Counted from the stretch's first letter, positions 1 through 9,035 are shown. The stretch: DNA of 64,000 nt from Bacteroidota bacterium (GCA_030692515.1 JAUXZS010000024.1:62001-126000); one strand, 5' to 3'. Notes: generated by a model from the sequence alone, not told the origin. Numbers and translations: made by a program.

Positions 1-437
1 GCAGTGGCAATGTTCTTTTTTCTAATATTCAAGGGTTTTCAAAAGAAAAGAAAACATGGGATTTTAGGTTTGATGAAGAAATAAATTTTCAATGCGATTG
101 CGATGTAAGAGATAATTCGGATGGATTACTTTTTTATATGGCACTTATAGATCCACTTTCAAATGAAGTATTAACAAACATTAAACTGCTTGTAAAAGAA
201 AATGCTCTAAACAAAGGAGAAAAAATTTCTTTTACCATAACCATTCCTCCAAAAACATTGAGAATTGGTCAGTTTCTTTTATATTTTGCAATTGGTGATG
301 CAAAACAAACGCGTTGGTATGATGTTGTAGATAACAATGTAAATCTTCCCACACTAAACATTACGCCGGTTGATATGGACCCGCATTCTAATTCGGGAAA
401 GTTTTCTATACCCTATAAATTAACTATTAATAATTAA
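1..437 (+). CDS. O-antigen/polysaccharide ABC exporter ATPase, C-terminal part (Wzt-like)
   Basis: This is the 3' end of a gene that begins before the window. The frame is open from base 3, so the first in-frame ATG at 138 is internal. The visible residues form the beta-sandwich typical of the C-terminal carbohydrate-binding domain of Wzt proteins, ending in a segment with RWYDVVD and a short strand run before the stop. In that family an N-terminal ABC ATPase works with the membrane protein Wzm to export a finished lipid-linked O-antigen, and the C-terminal domain recognises the glycan's end group. The ATPase part is not visible, so the call rests on the C-domain and on the sugar-biosynthesis genes that follow directly (3 bp to the next start). 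Confidence 0.68.
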   Translation, partial: SGNVLFSNIQGFSKEKKTWDFRFDEEINFQCDCDVRDNSDGLLFYMALIDPLSNEVLTNIKLLVKENALNKGEKISFTITIPPKTLRIGQFLLYFAIGDAKQTRWYDVVDNNVNLPTLNITPVDMDPHSNSGKFSIPYKLTINN

Positions 438-440
438 AAA

Positions 441-1358
441 TTGCTGAGAAAAATATATAGAAAAATTTTTCCGGTAAAATTAGCCGCGCAACCACAATAC
501 AATTTGGTAAAGGGAGAAAACTGTATTATTGATCCTTCATCAAGTCTCATTACAGCCGAACAAGGAAAAATAATTTTAGCCGGCGATAATTATATTGGCA
601 AAAATGTTGAAATAGGAACAACAGGTATTATTGAAATTGGCAGTCACACAAGTCTACAAGATAGATGCATAATTTTAGGCGATGTTGAAATTGGGAATTA
701 TTGTACGTTTGCGCCAAACATTTATATTAGTTCAGGCAGACATTATTATAATTTTAAACCAAACATTTATATTAAAGACCAAGATGAAATGGTTGCCGCC
801 GATAAAATACTTTCAAAAGAACATTCAAAAAAAGTTACTATCGGAGATGATTGTTGGTTAGGAATTAATTCTGTTATTATGTCGGGTATTACAATTGGCA
901 GAGGCTGTGTTATTGGTGCCAATTCGGTTGTAACAAAAAATTTAGAGCCTTTTTCAGTAGTTGCAGGCTCGCCGGCAAAATTAATTAAAACCCGGCTGGA
1001 CTTTATCCCCAAAACACTTTTAAATTTTAATAACGAAAACGACTTGCCAAATTTTTATAAAGGATTTTTTATTGATTTAAAAAGTTTAAAAAATGACACT
1101 ACCGGCATAGCAGCAACAAATAATTTTTTGTTTTATTTAAAATCCGATTCAAAAAAAATAGTGCTAACCTTAAAAAAAACAGTAACAGATACGTTAACGC
1201 TTGCTTACAACAATCAGGAAATAAAATTAGACAGTAATGATTTTACAGTTATTACATTTAATTCAGATCAAACCAACTATCACAAGTTTGTTGTTAAAGA
1301 AATTAAACAAAAAAATAAAAAGTGCTTACTAATAAAAAGTGTTGAAATACTAAACTAG
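441..1358 (+). CDS. Left-handed beta-helix (hexapeptide) acyltransferase
   Basis: Residues about 40-185 carry hexapeptide repeats ([IV]GxxxxI pattern), including GDDCWLGINSVIMSG and IGANSVVTKN, followed by the AGSPAKLIK ending typical of the WbbJ/xenobiotic acyltransferase group. These trimeric enzymes transfer acetyl or other acyl groups to sugars. An extra C-terminal region of about 110 residues has no motif I recognise and may bind the glycan. The start is a TTG, since no ATG lies near the N terminus, and it sits 3 bp after the previous stop. Context suggests O-acylation of the exported polysaccharide or of pseudaminic acid; the substrate is inferred. Confidence 0.75.
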   Translation: MLRKIYRKIFPVKLAAQPQYNLVKGENCIIDPSSSLITAEQGKIILAGDNYIGKNVEIGTTGIIEIGSHTSLQDRCIILGDVEIGNYCTFAPNIYISSGRHYYNFKPNIYIKDQDEMVAADKILSKEHSKKVTIGDDCWLGINSVIMSGITIGRGCVIGANSVVTKNLEPFSVVAGSPAKLIKTRLDFIPKTLLNFNNENDLPNFYKGFFIDLKSLKNDTTGIAATNNFLFYLKSDSKKIVLTLKKTVTDTLTLAYNNQEIKLDSNDFTVITFNSDQTNYHKFVVKEIKQKNKKCLLIKSVEILN

Positions 1359-1363
1359 ATAAT

Positions 1364-2395
1364 ATGAGGGCTTTATTATATAGACTAAGACAAAAAATAA
1401 AAACGAGAGCAAAGAACAAAAAGATCTTTGTCCAAGCTTACGCGGCCTTTAAAAAAACAGGTACTACAAGTACCGAAGGTTATACAGCATTACTAGACCT
1501 TTACTGCTCATCTAACGGAAAATTTAATGAAAAAATTCATAAAGAAATTATCGTTAGTAATCCTCCAAAAAAAATAACTGATTCTGTAAATGGCATAATT
1601 GGGAAAATCAGTCCTGCAGATTTTACAAACATCAACACTATATTAAATAAAGACGGCTATTATAATTTTGACAAAAAAGTAAATCCGGAATTGGTGTCAA
1701 AAATTTATAATTATGCACTCAAAGCAAATACGGTTACTGCGCCACTCTACGATAAAAAAATAGTTTTTGATCCTAAAAATCCAATTTCAGAAATTTATAG
1801 GTTTGAACAAAATGATTTAATTAATAATACGGACATTCAGCAATTAATAATGGATCCGGTATTAATAAATGTTGCACGAAATTATTTAGGCTGCGAACCA
1901 ATTTTTGATTTTCCGGCAATGTGGTGGTCTACTGCTTTTTTAAAAGATGCTTCCAGCGAGGCGGCACAATTGTATCACTTTGATTTGGATAGAATAAAAT
2001 GGTTAAAAATATTTATTTATTTAAACGATGTAACTTCAGAAAATGGTCCGCACAGATTAATAAAGAGTTCGCATTTACCCGGTGCAAAACCACAAGAATT
2101 ACTTAACAGAGGATACGCACGAATACCCGACGAAGATATTTTAAAACATTATAAGCCAGATGATTTTTTAGTGGTTATTGGAGATGCCGGGTCAATGTTT
2201 GCTGAAGACACAAAGTGTTGGCACAAAGGCACTCCCTTAAAGTCTGGTAATCGTTTAGTCTTGGAATTTGAATATACAAGCTCACTATTTGGTGCAAATT
2301 ATCCGAAATTTGAAGTGAAAAATATTTCCGATGAGTTTAAACAGTTCTGTATAAACAATCCCATTTATGCAAGTAATTTTACATTTAAAAATTAA
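1364..2395 (+). CDS. Phytanoyl-CoA dioxygenase (PhyH)-like Fe(II)/2-oxoglutarate oxygenase
   Basis: The protein has the iron-binding facial triad of the PhyH family: H205 and D207 in HFDLDR, and a distal H287 in CWHKG, with R297 (GNRLVLEF) placed to bind 2-oxoglutarate. The strand YLNDVTSENGPHRLIKSSH is the usual core signature. PhyH proteins hydroxylate small molecules, and several occur in antibiotic or surface-sugar clusters. It lies 5 bp after the acyltransferase and 11 bp before pseB in one apparent transcription unit, so a role in tailoring the glycan is plausible, but the substrate is unknown. The N-terminal 90 residues or so are not recognisable. Confidence 0.72.
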   Translation: MRALLYRLRQKIKTRAKNKKIFVQAYAAFKKTGTTSTEGYTALLDLYCSSNGKFNEKIHKEIIVSNPPKKITDSVNGIIGKISPADFTNINTILNKDGYYNFDKKVNPELVSKIYNYALKANTVTAPLYDKKIVFDPKNPISEIYRFEQNDLINNTDIQQLIMDPVLINVARNYLGCEPIFDFPAMWWSTAFLKDASSEAAQLYHFDLDRIKWLKIFIYLNDVTSENGPHRLIKSSHLPGAKPQELLNRGYARIPDEDILKHYKPDDFLVVIGDAGSMFAEDTKCWHKGTPLKSGNRLVLEFEYTSSLFGANYPKFEVKNISDEFKQFCINNPIYASNFTFKN

Positions 2396-2406
2396 TACAT
2401 TTAAAA

Positions 2407-3417
2407 ATGCTATCAAACAAATCAATATTAATTACAGGAGGCACGGGGTCTTTAGGTAAAGAATTAACTAGAACCATTTTAAAAAATTGGCCCGATGTAA
2501 AACGCCTGGTAATTTTCTCGAGAGACGAACAAAAACAGTTTCAAATGGAGCAAGAATTTCCTGTTTCAAAATATTCTGCTATTCGTTATTTTATAGGGGA
2601 CGTAAGAGATTTTGAAAGAGTAAAAAGAGCTTTAATGGGAATTGATTATGTTATTCATGCAGCAGCTATGAAGCATGTTCATATTGCAGAATACAACCCT
2701 GATGAATGTGTAAAAACTAATATAGGTGGCGCAGAAAATGTTATTAGAGCTTGTCTAGAAACTAATGTTAGCAAGGTGGTTGCTCTATCAACAGACAAAG
2801 CCTGTGCGCCAATTAATTTATATGGTGCAACAAAACTAACTTCCGATAAATTATTTATTGCTGCAAATAATATAAGAGGAAAAAGAGATTTAAAATTTTC
2901 GGTTGTTCGTTATGGTAATGTTATGGGCTCTAACGGTTCGGTAATTCCTTTCTTTTTAAATCAAAAGAAAAGTGGCGTTTTACCGATTACTGACAAAAAC
3001 ATGACTCGCTTTAACATCAGCTTAAAAGGTGGTGTAGACATGGTTTTAAACGCATTAGAAACAGCATGGGGAGGAGAATTATTTGTCCCTAAAATTCCAT
3101 CGTACAAAATTATGGATGTTGCAAAAGCAGTTGGGCCAAATTGCGAACATGTAATAAAAGGAATTCGTCCGGGAGAAAAAATTCATGAAGAAATGATTAC
3201 CAGTTCCGATTCATTTACGACTTATGATTTGGGAAAATATTATGTTATTTTACCACAGATGCCAAATTTTAAATTGGATGACTACATAAAAAACTTCAAT
3301 GCAAAAATGGTACCTCAAGGATTTCACTATACATCTGAAAACAATACTGAATGGGAAACTATTGAAAGTTTACGAAAACTAATTGTAGAACATGTTGACC
3401 CAAATTTTAAACCTTGA
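2407..3417 (+). CDS. pseB: UDP-N-acetylglucosamine 4,6-dehydratase (inverting), PseB
   Basis: First enzyme of pseudaminic acid synthesis: it converts UDP-GlcNAc to UDP-2-acetamido-2,6-dideoxy-L-arabino-hexos-4-ulose. The NADP-binding Rossmann motif GGTGSLG is at residues 11-17. The short-chain dehydrogenase catalytic set is present as T129-D130-K131 and Y139 (NLYGATK), matching the D-K-Y arrangement of H. pylori FlaA1/PseB. Length 336 is normal for the family. It is followed at once by pseC, the standard order. Retaining homologues (PglF/CapD) are much longer membrane proteins, which argues against those alternatives. Confidence 0.93.
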   Translation: MLSNKSILITGGTGSLGKELTRTILKNWPDVKRLVIFSRDEQKQFQMEQEFPVSKYSAIRYFIGDVRDFERVKRALMGIDYVIHAAAMKHVHIAEYNPDECVKTNIGGAENVIRACLETNVSKVVALSTDKACAPINLYGATKLTSDKLFIAANNIRGKRDLKFSVVRYGNVMGSNGSVIPFFLNQKKSGVLPITDKNMTRFNISLKGGVDMVLNALETAWGGELFVPKIPSYKIMDVAKAVGPNCEHVIKGIRPGEKIHEEMITSSDSFTTYDLGKYYVILPQMPNFKLDDYIKNFNAKMVPQGFHYTSENNTEWETIESLRKLIVEHVDPNFKP

Positions 3418-3427
3418 TAAAATTATA

Positions 3428-4576
3428 ATGATTCCTTACGGAAAACAAAATATAACAGAAGATGATGTTAATGCAGTAATAGAAGCATTAACCTCTGATT
3501 TTTTAACTCAGGGTCCAAAAATAAATGAATTTGAGAAAGCATTTGCAAATTATATTGGTAGTAAATATGCAGTTGCCGTTTCAAATGGAACCGCCGCATT
3601 ACATCTTTGTACTTTAGTATTAGATGTAAATTCATCATCTAGAGTAATTACAAGTCCAATTACCTTTGCAGCTTCTGCAAACTGCGTTAAATATTGTGGT
3701 GGCGAAGTTCATTTCGCTGACATTGATCCTAAAACATATTTACTCGACATTAATAGTGTTCGTTCTTTATTAAAAAAACATCCAAAAGGATACTTTCAAG
3801 GTATTATTCCTGTTGATTTTGCAGGAAATGCAACCAATCTTGAAGAATTTAGAAAATTAGCAAATGAGTTTAATTGCTGGATAATTGAAGACGCTTGTCA
3901 CGCACCTGGAGGTTATTTTATTGATTCTAAAAATAAAAAACAAAACTGTGGCAATGGCAATTTTGCTGATTTAGCAATTTTTTCTTTTCACCCGGTAAAG
4001 CACATTGCCTGCGGAGAAGGTGGAATGATTACAACTAATGATGAAAAATTATATCATAAATTATTAAAATTACGTACGCACGGTATTACTAAAGACCCTG
4101 ATTTAATGCAAAACAATGACGGCGGATGGTATTATGAAATGCAAGAATTAGGATTTAATTACCGACTAACAGATTTTCAAGCTGCGCTAGGGACTTCACA
4201 ATTAGCAAGGGCGGAAGAGGGTTTAAAAAGGAGAAGAGAGATTGCTGAAAAATATTCACTCGCATTTAAAAATAATAAATCTATTAAACGTCAATCAGGC
4301 GTTGTTGAGGGGCACGCCTATCATTTATACATTATTGAAACCGAGAAACGAAAAGAGTTATATGATTTTTTAAAGACAAAAAATATTTTTTGTCAAGTGC
4401 ATTACATTCCTGTTCATACCCTACCCTATTATCAAAGTTTGGGATGGCAAAAAGGAGATTTCAAAAATGCAGAAAACTATTATTCAAAATGTTTAAGTTT
4501 ACCAATGTATCCAACACTAACAGATAAAGAACAAACTTTTGTAATAGAAACTATTATTGGCTTTTTAAATGACTAA
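3428..4576 (+). CDS. pseC: UDP-4-amino-4,6-dideoxy-N-acetyl-beta-L-altrosamine transaminase, PseC
   Basis: PLP-dependent aminotransferase of the DegT/DnrJ/EryC1 family, which aminates the PseB 4-keto product. The Schiff-base lysine is K191 in FHPVKHIACGEGG; the N-terminal YGKQNITEDDV and GTAALHL segments are typical of PseC. I chose ATG 3428 because an upstream ATG at 3392 lies inside pseB and would add a non-conserved leader. The coding region overlaps pseF by 8 bp, suggesting translational coupling. Confidence 0.93.
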   Translation: MIPYGKQNITEDDVNAVIEALTSDFLTQGPKINEFEKAFANYIGSKYAVAVSNGTAALHLCTLVLDVNSSSRVITSPITFAASANCVKYCGGEVHFADIDPKTYLLDINSVRSLLKKHPKGYFQGIIPVDFAGNATNLEEFRKLANEFNCWIIEDACHAPGGYFIDSKNKKQNCGNGNFADLAIFSFHPVKHIACGEGGMITTNDEKLYHKLLKLRTHGITKDPDLMQNNDGGWYYEMQELGFNYRLTDFQAALGTSQLARAEEGLKRRREIAEKYSLAFKNNKSIKRQSGVVEGHAYHLYIIETEKRKELYDFLKTKNIFCQVHYIPVHTLPYYQSLGWQKGDFKNAENYYSKCLSLPMYPTLTDKEQTFVIETIIGFLND

Positions 4577-5264
4577 CGTTGCAATTATAATAGCAAGAGG
4601 CGGAAGCAAACGAATACCTCGTAAAAACATTAAATTGTTTAGAGGGAAACCTATTATTGCCTATTCCATTGAAAGCGCACTAAATTCAGGATTGTTTGAT
4701 TATGTAATGGTTTCGACTGACGATGATGAAATAGCGGAAGTTGCAAAAAAATCTGGAGCTCAAGTGCCATTTATTAGAAGCAAAAAAAACTCTGATGATT
4801 TTTCAACTACCGCAGATGTTATTATTGAAGTTTTAAACGATTTAAAAAATAACGGTAAACAATTTGATAATGTTTGTTGCATCTATCCAACGGCTCCCTT
4901 TATTACAAAACAAACTTTAAGTGACGCATATCATTTATTAATCTCTGATAAATTTGAAAGTGTATTTCCTGTATGTCCGTTTTCGTATCCTATTCAAAGG
5001 GCTTTAGATGTAACTGATTCAAAAGTTACTATGATTATTCCAGAAAATCTTAATAAGCGTTCTCAGGATTTAAACCCAACTTATCATGATGCGGGACAAT
5101 TTTATTGGTTAAGAACAGAAAAGTTTTTGCGAGAGAAAAAAGTTTTCACTCAAAACTCTGGCTCAATAATATTAAATGAATTGCAGGTTCAAGACATTGA
5201 TAATGAAACTGATTGGAAAATCGCTGAATTAAAACATTCTATATTATTTCCTTCAGAACATTAA
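4569..5264 (+). CDS. pseF: Pseudaminic acid cytidylyltransferase, PseF
   Basis: Activates pseudaminic acid with CTP to give CMP-pseudaminic acid. The N terminus has the CMP-nonulosonate synthetase signature ARGGSKRIPRKNIK (residues about 9-22), which binds the CTP triphosphate, and FRGKPIIAYSIE follows as in the family. Length 231 is typical. NeuA-type sialic acid enzymes share the fold; the neighbouring pseB, pseC and pseI make the pseudaminate assignment the better one. It overlaps pseC by 8 bp and is 11 bp from the next gene. Confidence 0.9.
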   Translation: MTNVAIIIARGGSKRIPRKNIKLFRGKPIIAYSIESALNSGLFDYVMVSTDDDEIAEVAKKSGAQVPFIRSKKNSDDFSTTADVIIEVLNDLKNNGKQFDNVCCIYPTAPFITKQTLSDAYHLLISDKFESVFPVCPFSYPIQRALDVTDSKVTMIIPENLNKRSQDLNPTYHDAGQFYWLRTEKFLREKKVFTQNSGSIILNELQVQDIDNETDWKIAELKHSILFPSEH

Positions 5265-5275
5265 TATTATAGTAA

Positions 5276-6298
5276 ATGCGCATTTATAAATGTTTAAATA
5301 CAAATCAATTCTCAGAAGGTAACTACACGCTAGCGCCAATCAGAGACGAAGATAAATATGATATTTTAAATTGGAGAAATTCGCAAATTGATATTTTAAG
5401 ACAACAAGAAGCAATTACAAAAGAACAACAAGATTATTATTTTGATACAACTATTGCTCAATTATTCGAACAAGAAAAACCAAAGCAATTACTTTTTTCT
5501 TTTTTATTAGATGATAAATTAATTGGCTATGGAGGATTAGTGCATATTGACTGGGTAAAGAAAACAGCAGAGATCTCATTTTTAACAGAAACATCCAGAA
5601 GCCAATCAAAAGAAATATTTATTTCAGATTGGATTAATTATTTATCACTCCTAAAAAAAGTAGCCGATAACGTTTTAAATTTTAACTCAATTTTTACTTT
5701 CGCATACGACATCAGACCCAATTTATATATTGCTCTTGAAGCTTCCGGATTTAAAGAAACCAGTCGCATTAAACAACACATAAAAATTAATGAGGAATTT
5801 AAGGATGCCGTTATTCACACATTCTATTTTAAAAGACTACAAATGAGATTAGCTCAATTAAATGATATTGATTTGTATTTTGATTGGGCAAACGATACAT
5901 TAGTGAGATCCAACTCATACAATAATGAAAAGATTGAATACACACAACACGTAAATTGGTTTAAAAATAAATTAAATTCAAATAATTGTTTTTTTTACTT
6001 ATTTTTAAATGAGACAAATCCTATTGGACAAGTAAGAATTGAAAACTTAGACAACGAAATAATTATTGGAATTTCAATAGATAAAAAATACAGAGGAAAA
6101 GGTTTTGGTGTTGAGATGCTAGAACAGGCATCTGAAAATTATTTGAACCAAAACCCAACTAAAGAAATTACGGCATACATAAAAACAGAAAATACCGCAT
6201 CAATCAATTTGTTTACAAAGGCCGGGTTTATCAAAACAGACAGTGTTGTGCAAAATGGATTCAAAAGTTTTAAGTTCAAAAAAACAAAAGATAAATGA
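5276..6298 (+). CDS. Two-domain GNAT N-acetyltransferase in the pseudaminate operon (PseH candidate)
   Basis: The protein appears to be two GNAT domains in tandem. Residues about 15-185 resemble the ribosomal-protein-acetyltransferase-like GNAT group (APIRDEDKYDILNWRN, then GYGGLVHIDW). Residues about 192-335 form a second GNAT with a clear acetyl-CoA loop, KYRGKGFG, followed by the family ending ENTASINLFTKAGF. This second half resembles the acetyltransferase domain often fused to PseG in other bacteria. One domain probably performs the PseH step, N-acetylation at C4 of the amino sugar. Neither half looks like the GT28-type PseG hydrolase. The gene overlaps pseI by 4 bp (ATGA). Confidence 0.75.
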   Translation: MRIYKCLNTNQFSEGNYTLAPIRDEDKYDILNWRNSQIDILRQQEAITKEQQDYYFDTTIAQLFEQEKPKQLLFSFLLDDKLIGYGGLVHIDWVKKTAEISFLTETSRSQSKEIFISDWINYLSLLKKVADNVLNFNSIFTFAYDIRPNLYIALEASGFKETSRIKQHIKINEEFKDAVIHTFYFKRLQMRLAQLNDIDLYFDWANDTLVRSNSYNNEKIEYTQHVNWFKNKLNSNNCFFYLFLNETNPIGQVRIENLDNEIIIGISIDKKYRGKGFGVEMLEQASENYLNQNPTKEITAYIKTENTASINLFTKAGFIKTDSVVQNGFKSFKFKKTKDK

Positions 6299-7338
6299 AT
6301 GATATTAAAATAGGTAACATCACAATTGGCAACAATCATAAACCATTTATAATTGCCGAAATGAGTGGTAACCATAATCAATCTTTAGATAGGGCTTTAG
6401 CTATAGTTGATGCTGCGGCGAATGCGGGTGCTCATGCTTTAAAGCTACAAACATACACTGCAGATACAATCACCATGAAAGGTGCTTTCGTAATTAATGA
6501 TCCAAATTCTTTATGGAATGGCAAAGAATTACATGACCTATATAAAGATGCATACACACCGTGGGAATGGCATAAAGCAATATTTGACAGGGCAAAAGAA
6601 AAAGGAATGATTGCATTTAGTTCACCCTTTGATGAAACAGCAGTTGATTTTTTAGAAACACTCAATGTACCAATTTATAAAATTGCTTCTTTCGAAAACA
6701 CACATCATCCTTTATTAATTAAAGTTGCAAAAACAGGAAAGCCGGTAATTATGTCTACTGGTGTGTCTAGCGCCGAAGATATCGAAGAAAGTGTAAAAGT
6801 ATTAAGAGGTGCTGGATGCAAAGATTTGATATTGTTAAAGTGCACAAGTACATACCCTGCTACACCAGAAAACACAAATTTAAACACCCTTCAACATTTA
6901 GAAAACACTTATAATTGTATCGTTGGATTGTCTGATCATACTATGGGAATTGGCGTTTCGGTTGCGGCAGTTGCTTTAGGTGCAAGAGTGATTGAAAAAC
7001 ATTTCACCCTTCGCAGAGCTGATGGAGGGGTAGATTCAGCTTTTTCGCTTGAGCCTGAAGAAATAAAAGCCTTAGTTATTGAAACCGAGAGAGCTTTTTT
7101 AGCACTAGGAAAAGTTCAACTTGGCATACAGGAAATAGAAGCAAAAAGTGTTTTCTTTAAACGTTCAATTTATGTGGCTGAAGATATAAATGAGGGAGAT
7201 TTATTTACCGAAAAGAATTTAAAAGTTATTCGTCCCGGAAATGGGTTACATCCAAGATATTATTTTGAACTATTAGGCAAAATCGCAAAAAAAGGATTTA
7301 AAAAAGGTAGTCCATTAACCAACGATGCCATTAATTAG
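6295..7338 (+). CDS. pseI: Pseudaminic acid synthase, PseI
   Basis: Condenses the 6-deoxy-AltdiNAc sugar with phosphoenolpyruvate to give pseudaminic acid. Residues about 15-285 are the NeuB TIM barrel (FIIAEMSGNHNQ, KLQTYTADT, LLKCTSTYPA, GLSDHTMG, VIEKHFTLRR); residues about 285-345 are the SAF/antifreeze-like lid (RSIYVAEDINEGD, VIRPGNGLHP). The ending GNGLHP and the overall sequence fit PseI rather than NeuB or LegI. The start overlaps the preceding stop by 4 bp, so it is the last step of a translationally coupled pse series. Confidence 0.93.
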   Translation: MNDIKIGNITIGNNHKPFIIAEMSGNHNQSLDRALAIVDAAANAGAHALKLQTYTADTITMKGAFVINDPNSLWNGKELHDLYKDAYTPWEWHKAIFDRAKEKGMIAFSSPFDETAVDFLETLNVPIYKIASFENTHHPLLIKVAKTGKPVIMSTGVSSAEDIEESVKVLRGAGCKDLILLKCTSTYPATPENTNLNTLQHLENTYNCIVGLSDHTMGIGVSVAAVALGARVIEKHFTLRRADGGVDSAFSLEPEEIKALVIETERAFLALGKVQLGIQEIEAKSVFFKRSIYVAEDINEGDLFTEKNLKVIRPGNGLHPRYYFELLGKIAKKGFKKGSPLTNDAIN

Positions 7339-7385
7339 CAAAGTGTATCTTTATATTAAAAGCTAGAGAGCTACATAATAAAATC

Positions 7386-9035
7386 ATGATTAGATTATTT
7401 TTAAAATTTTTAAAAAATCCTCCTAAATTTTACAGGAATGATATTTTACCAATAGTTCAAAATCATAAAGCCTTCTTAAAAGCGCATGCTGGTCCAACAG
7501 CAATTCAAAATTCATACATATCCAAATTAAGCAGGTATAAAATAAAATGGGACAATTCTAAAGAACATGTTGTATTGGCACAATCCGTTTCTGACTATGA
7601 AATGTGCTTAAAAATTGCCTCATCATCATATAAACTTGCCACCGAAAAAAAAGCAAATATTGCAATATATTCTGCTGAACATACGACCTACTATTATAAT
7701 TCGGTCTTAAAATCAATTTCTACAAAAAAATTTAAAACAACTCTTGATAAAATTTATTTATCCTTTGCCGGAAAACTGATTTATAGAAACAATCAACTTT
7801 TTCAAAATCAATTAAAAATTAATGAGCAAGTTGAAACATTACTATTAAATTTAAAAACAAAAGCTGATGTTTTAAATATTGAAATTGAAAATATTAAAGT
7901 TGGCGATTTAATTTACGACACCTATTTACGCTATGCCAACCAACCCGAATTAAAGTTATTTGATCCGTTTTTCAAAACTCTTTTATTTCAAACATTTAAT
8001 ATTTTTTACGTTTCAAAACAAAAATTAGAAGAATATAAAGTGGTTGCCCTTGTAAGCACTTATACAACTTACATTTATCATGGATTGGTTGTTAGGCTTT
8101 GCCTGAACAAAAACATCCCGGTATATACCGTTGGGGCGTATTACTCTTTAGTTCACAAAGTTTTAAAAGAATACCCAAGTCATGCCAATAACCACTTTTT
8201 ATTTAAAAAATTATTTGAAAATTTAGATAATAAAGAAGAAATTATTAATAATTACAAAGCGTTATTTGAAAAACGTTTTCAAGGAGAAATTGATAGCGCT
8301 ACAACCTACATGAAAGAATCGGCTTTTTCTTCTGATACAAATTCTGAACTCACAAACATAGATTGGAAAAATACTGTTGTTGTTTTAGCTCATTGCTTTT
8401 TTGATTCTCCGCATATTTATCGCGATTTACTTTTCCCTGACTTTTATGATTGGCTTAATTTTACCTTGGATGAATTAACAAAACAAAAAGATTTAACAAT
8501 TTTAGTAAAACAACATCCAAATGGTTTGCCGCAAAACGATTATATTTTTGAGGCTTTAAAAGAAAAATATAAAGGCACTAAGATTTTATTTATCAATAAA
8601 AAAACTTCGCAGCTACAAATCATTAATTCAAAACCTAAAGCTATAATTACAGCATACGGTACGGCAGCTGCTGAATTTTCCTACAAAGGCTTTCCAGTAA
8701 TCACAATTTACGATAATCCATTTACCGCTTATGATTTCACTTATCTTGCAAAGTCAATTAATGAGTACAAATTATTGTTAGCAGATGTAAAAAATATTAA
8801 TCCAAAGCAAAATCAAAAAGAAATTATTGAATATTATTATATGCAGTATTTCTTTTTTCTGCAGGGGCGAGAAATAGATTATTTAAAATGCGCTAAATAT
8901 AAAGGTCAAACTTTTTCAGACGAATTTTTAAAAGATTATTTGCCAAATTTAAATCCAGGCTTTTTTAAAAATCTTGATTCAGCAATTGAGGATGGCTTTA
9001 AACTAATAGAATGGGAAACCAAAATAGTGAGTTAA
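7386..9035 (+). CDS. Putative GT-B glycosyltransferase / capsule-synthesis-like protein (candidate nonulosonate transferase)
   Basis: The C-terminal half (residues about 340-480) has features of the capsule polysaccharide synthesis group around KpsC/KpsS: a strand ending LVKQHPNG, a segment with INSKPKAIITAYGT and then AAEFSYKGFPVITIYDNP, the usual donor-site pattern of GT-B enzymes that use CMP-activated acids such as Kdo. The N-terminal half (to about residue 300) is not recognisable. It follows pseI by 47 bp, so transfer of pseudaminic acid from CMP-Pse to the glycan is a reasonable guess, but this is inference from fold-level motifs and position. It is soluble in appearance, with no signal peptide or clear membrane segments. 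Confidence 0.55.
   Translation: MIRLFLKFLKNPPKFYRNDILPIVQNHKAFLKAHAGPTAIQNSYISKLSRYKIKWDNSKEHVVLAQSVSDYEMCLKIASSSYKLATEKKANIAIYSAEHTTYYYNSVLKSISTKKFKTTLDKIYLSFAGKLIYRNNQLFQNQLKINEQVETLLLNLKTKADVLNIEIENIKVGDLIYDTYLRYANQPELKLFDPFFKTLLFQTFNIFYVSKQKLEEYKVVALVSTYTTYIYHGLVVRLCLNKNIPVYTVGAYYSLVHKVLKEYPSHANNHFLFKKLFENLDNKEEIINNYKALFEKRFQGEIDSATTYMKESAFSSDTNSELTNIDWKNTVVVLAHCFFDSPHIYRDLLFPDFYDWLNFTLDELTKQKDLTILVKQHPNGLPQNDYIFEALKEKYKGTKILFINKKTSQLQIINSKPKAIITAYGTAAAEFSYKGFPVITIYDNPFTAYDFTYLAKSINEYKLLLADVKNINPKQNQKEIIEYYYMQYFFFLQGREIDYLKCAKYKGQTFSDEFLKDYLPNLNPGFFKNLDSAIEDGFKLIEWETKIVS

Noticed and set aside
767-1012. Minus-strand open frame opposite the acyltransferase
   Set aside because: It is a shadow of a gene with clear hexapeptide repeats on the other strand; its product has no motif.
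3392-3427. Earlier ATG for pseC inside pseB
   Set aside because: The added residues are not typical of PseC, while the start at 3428 gives the usual N terminus.
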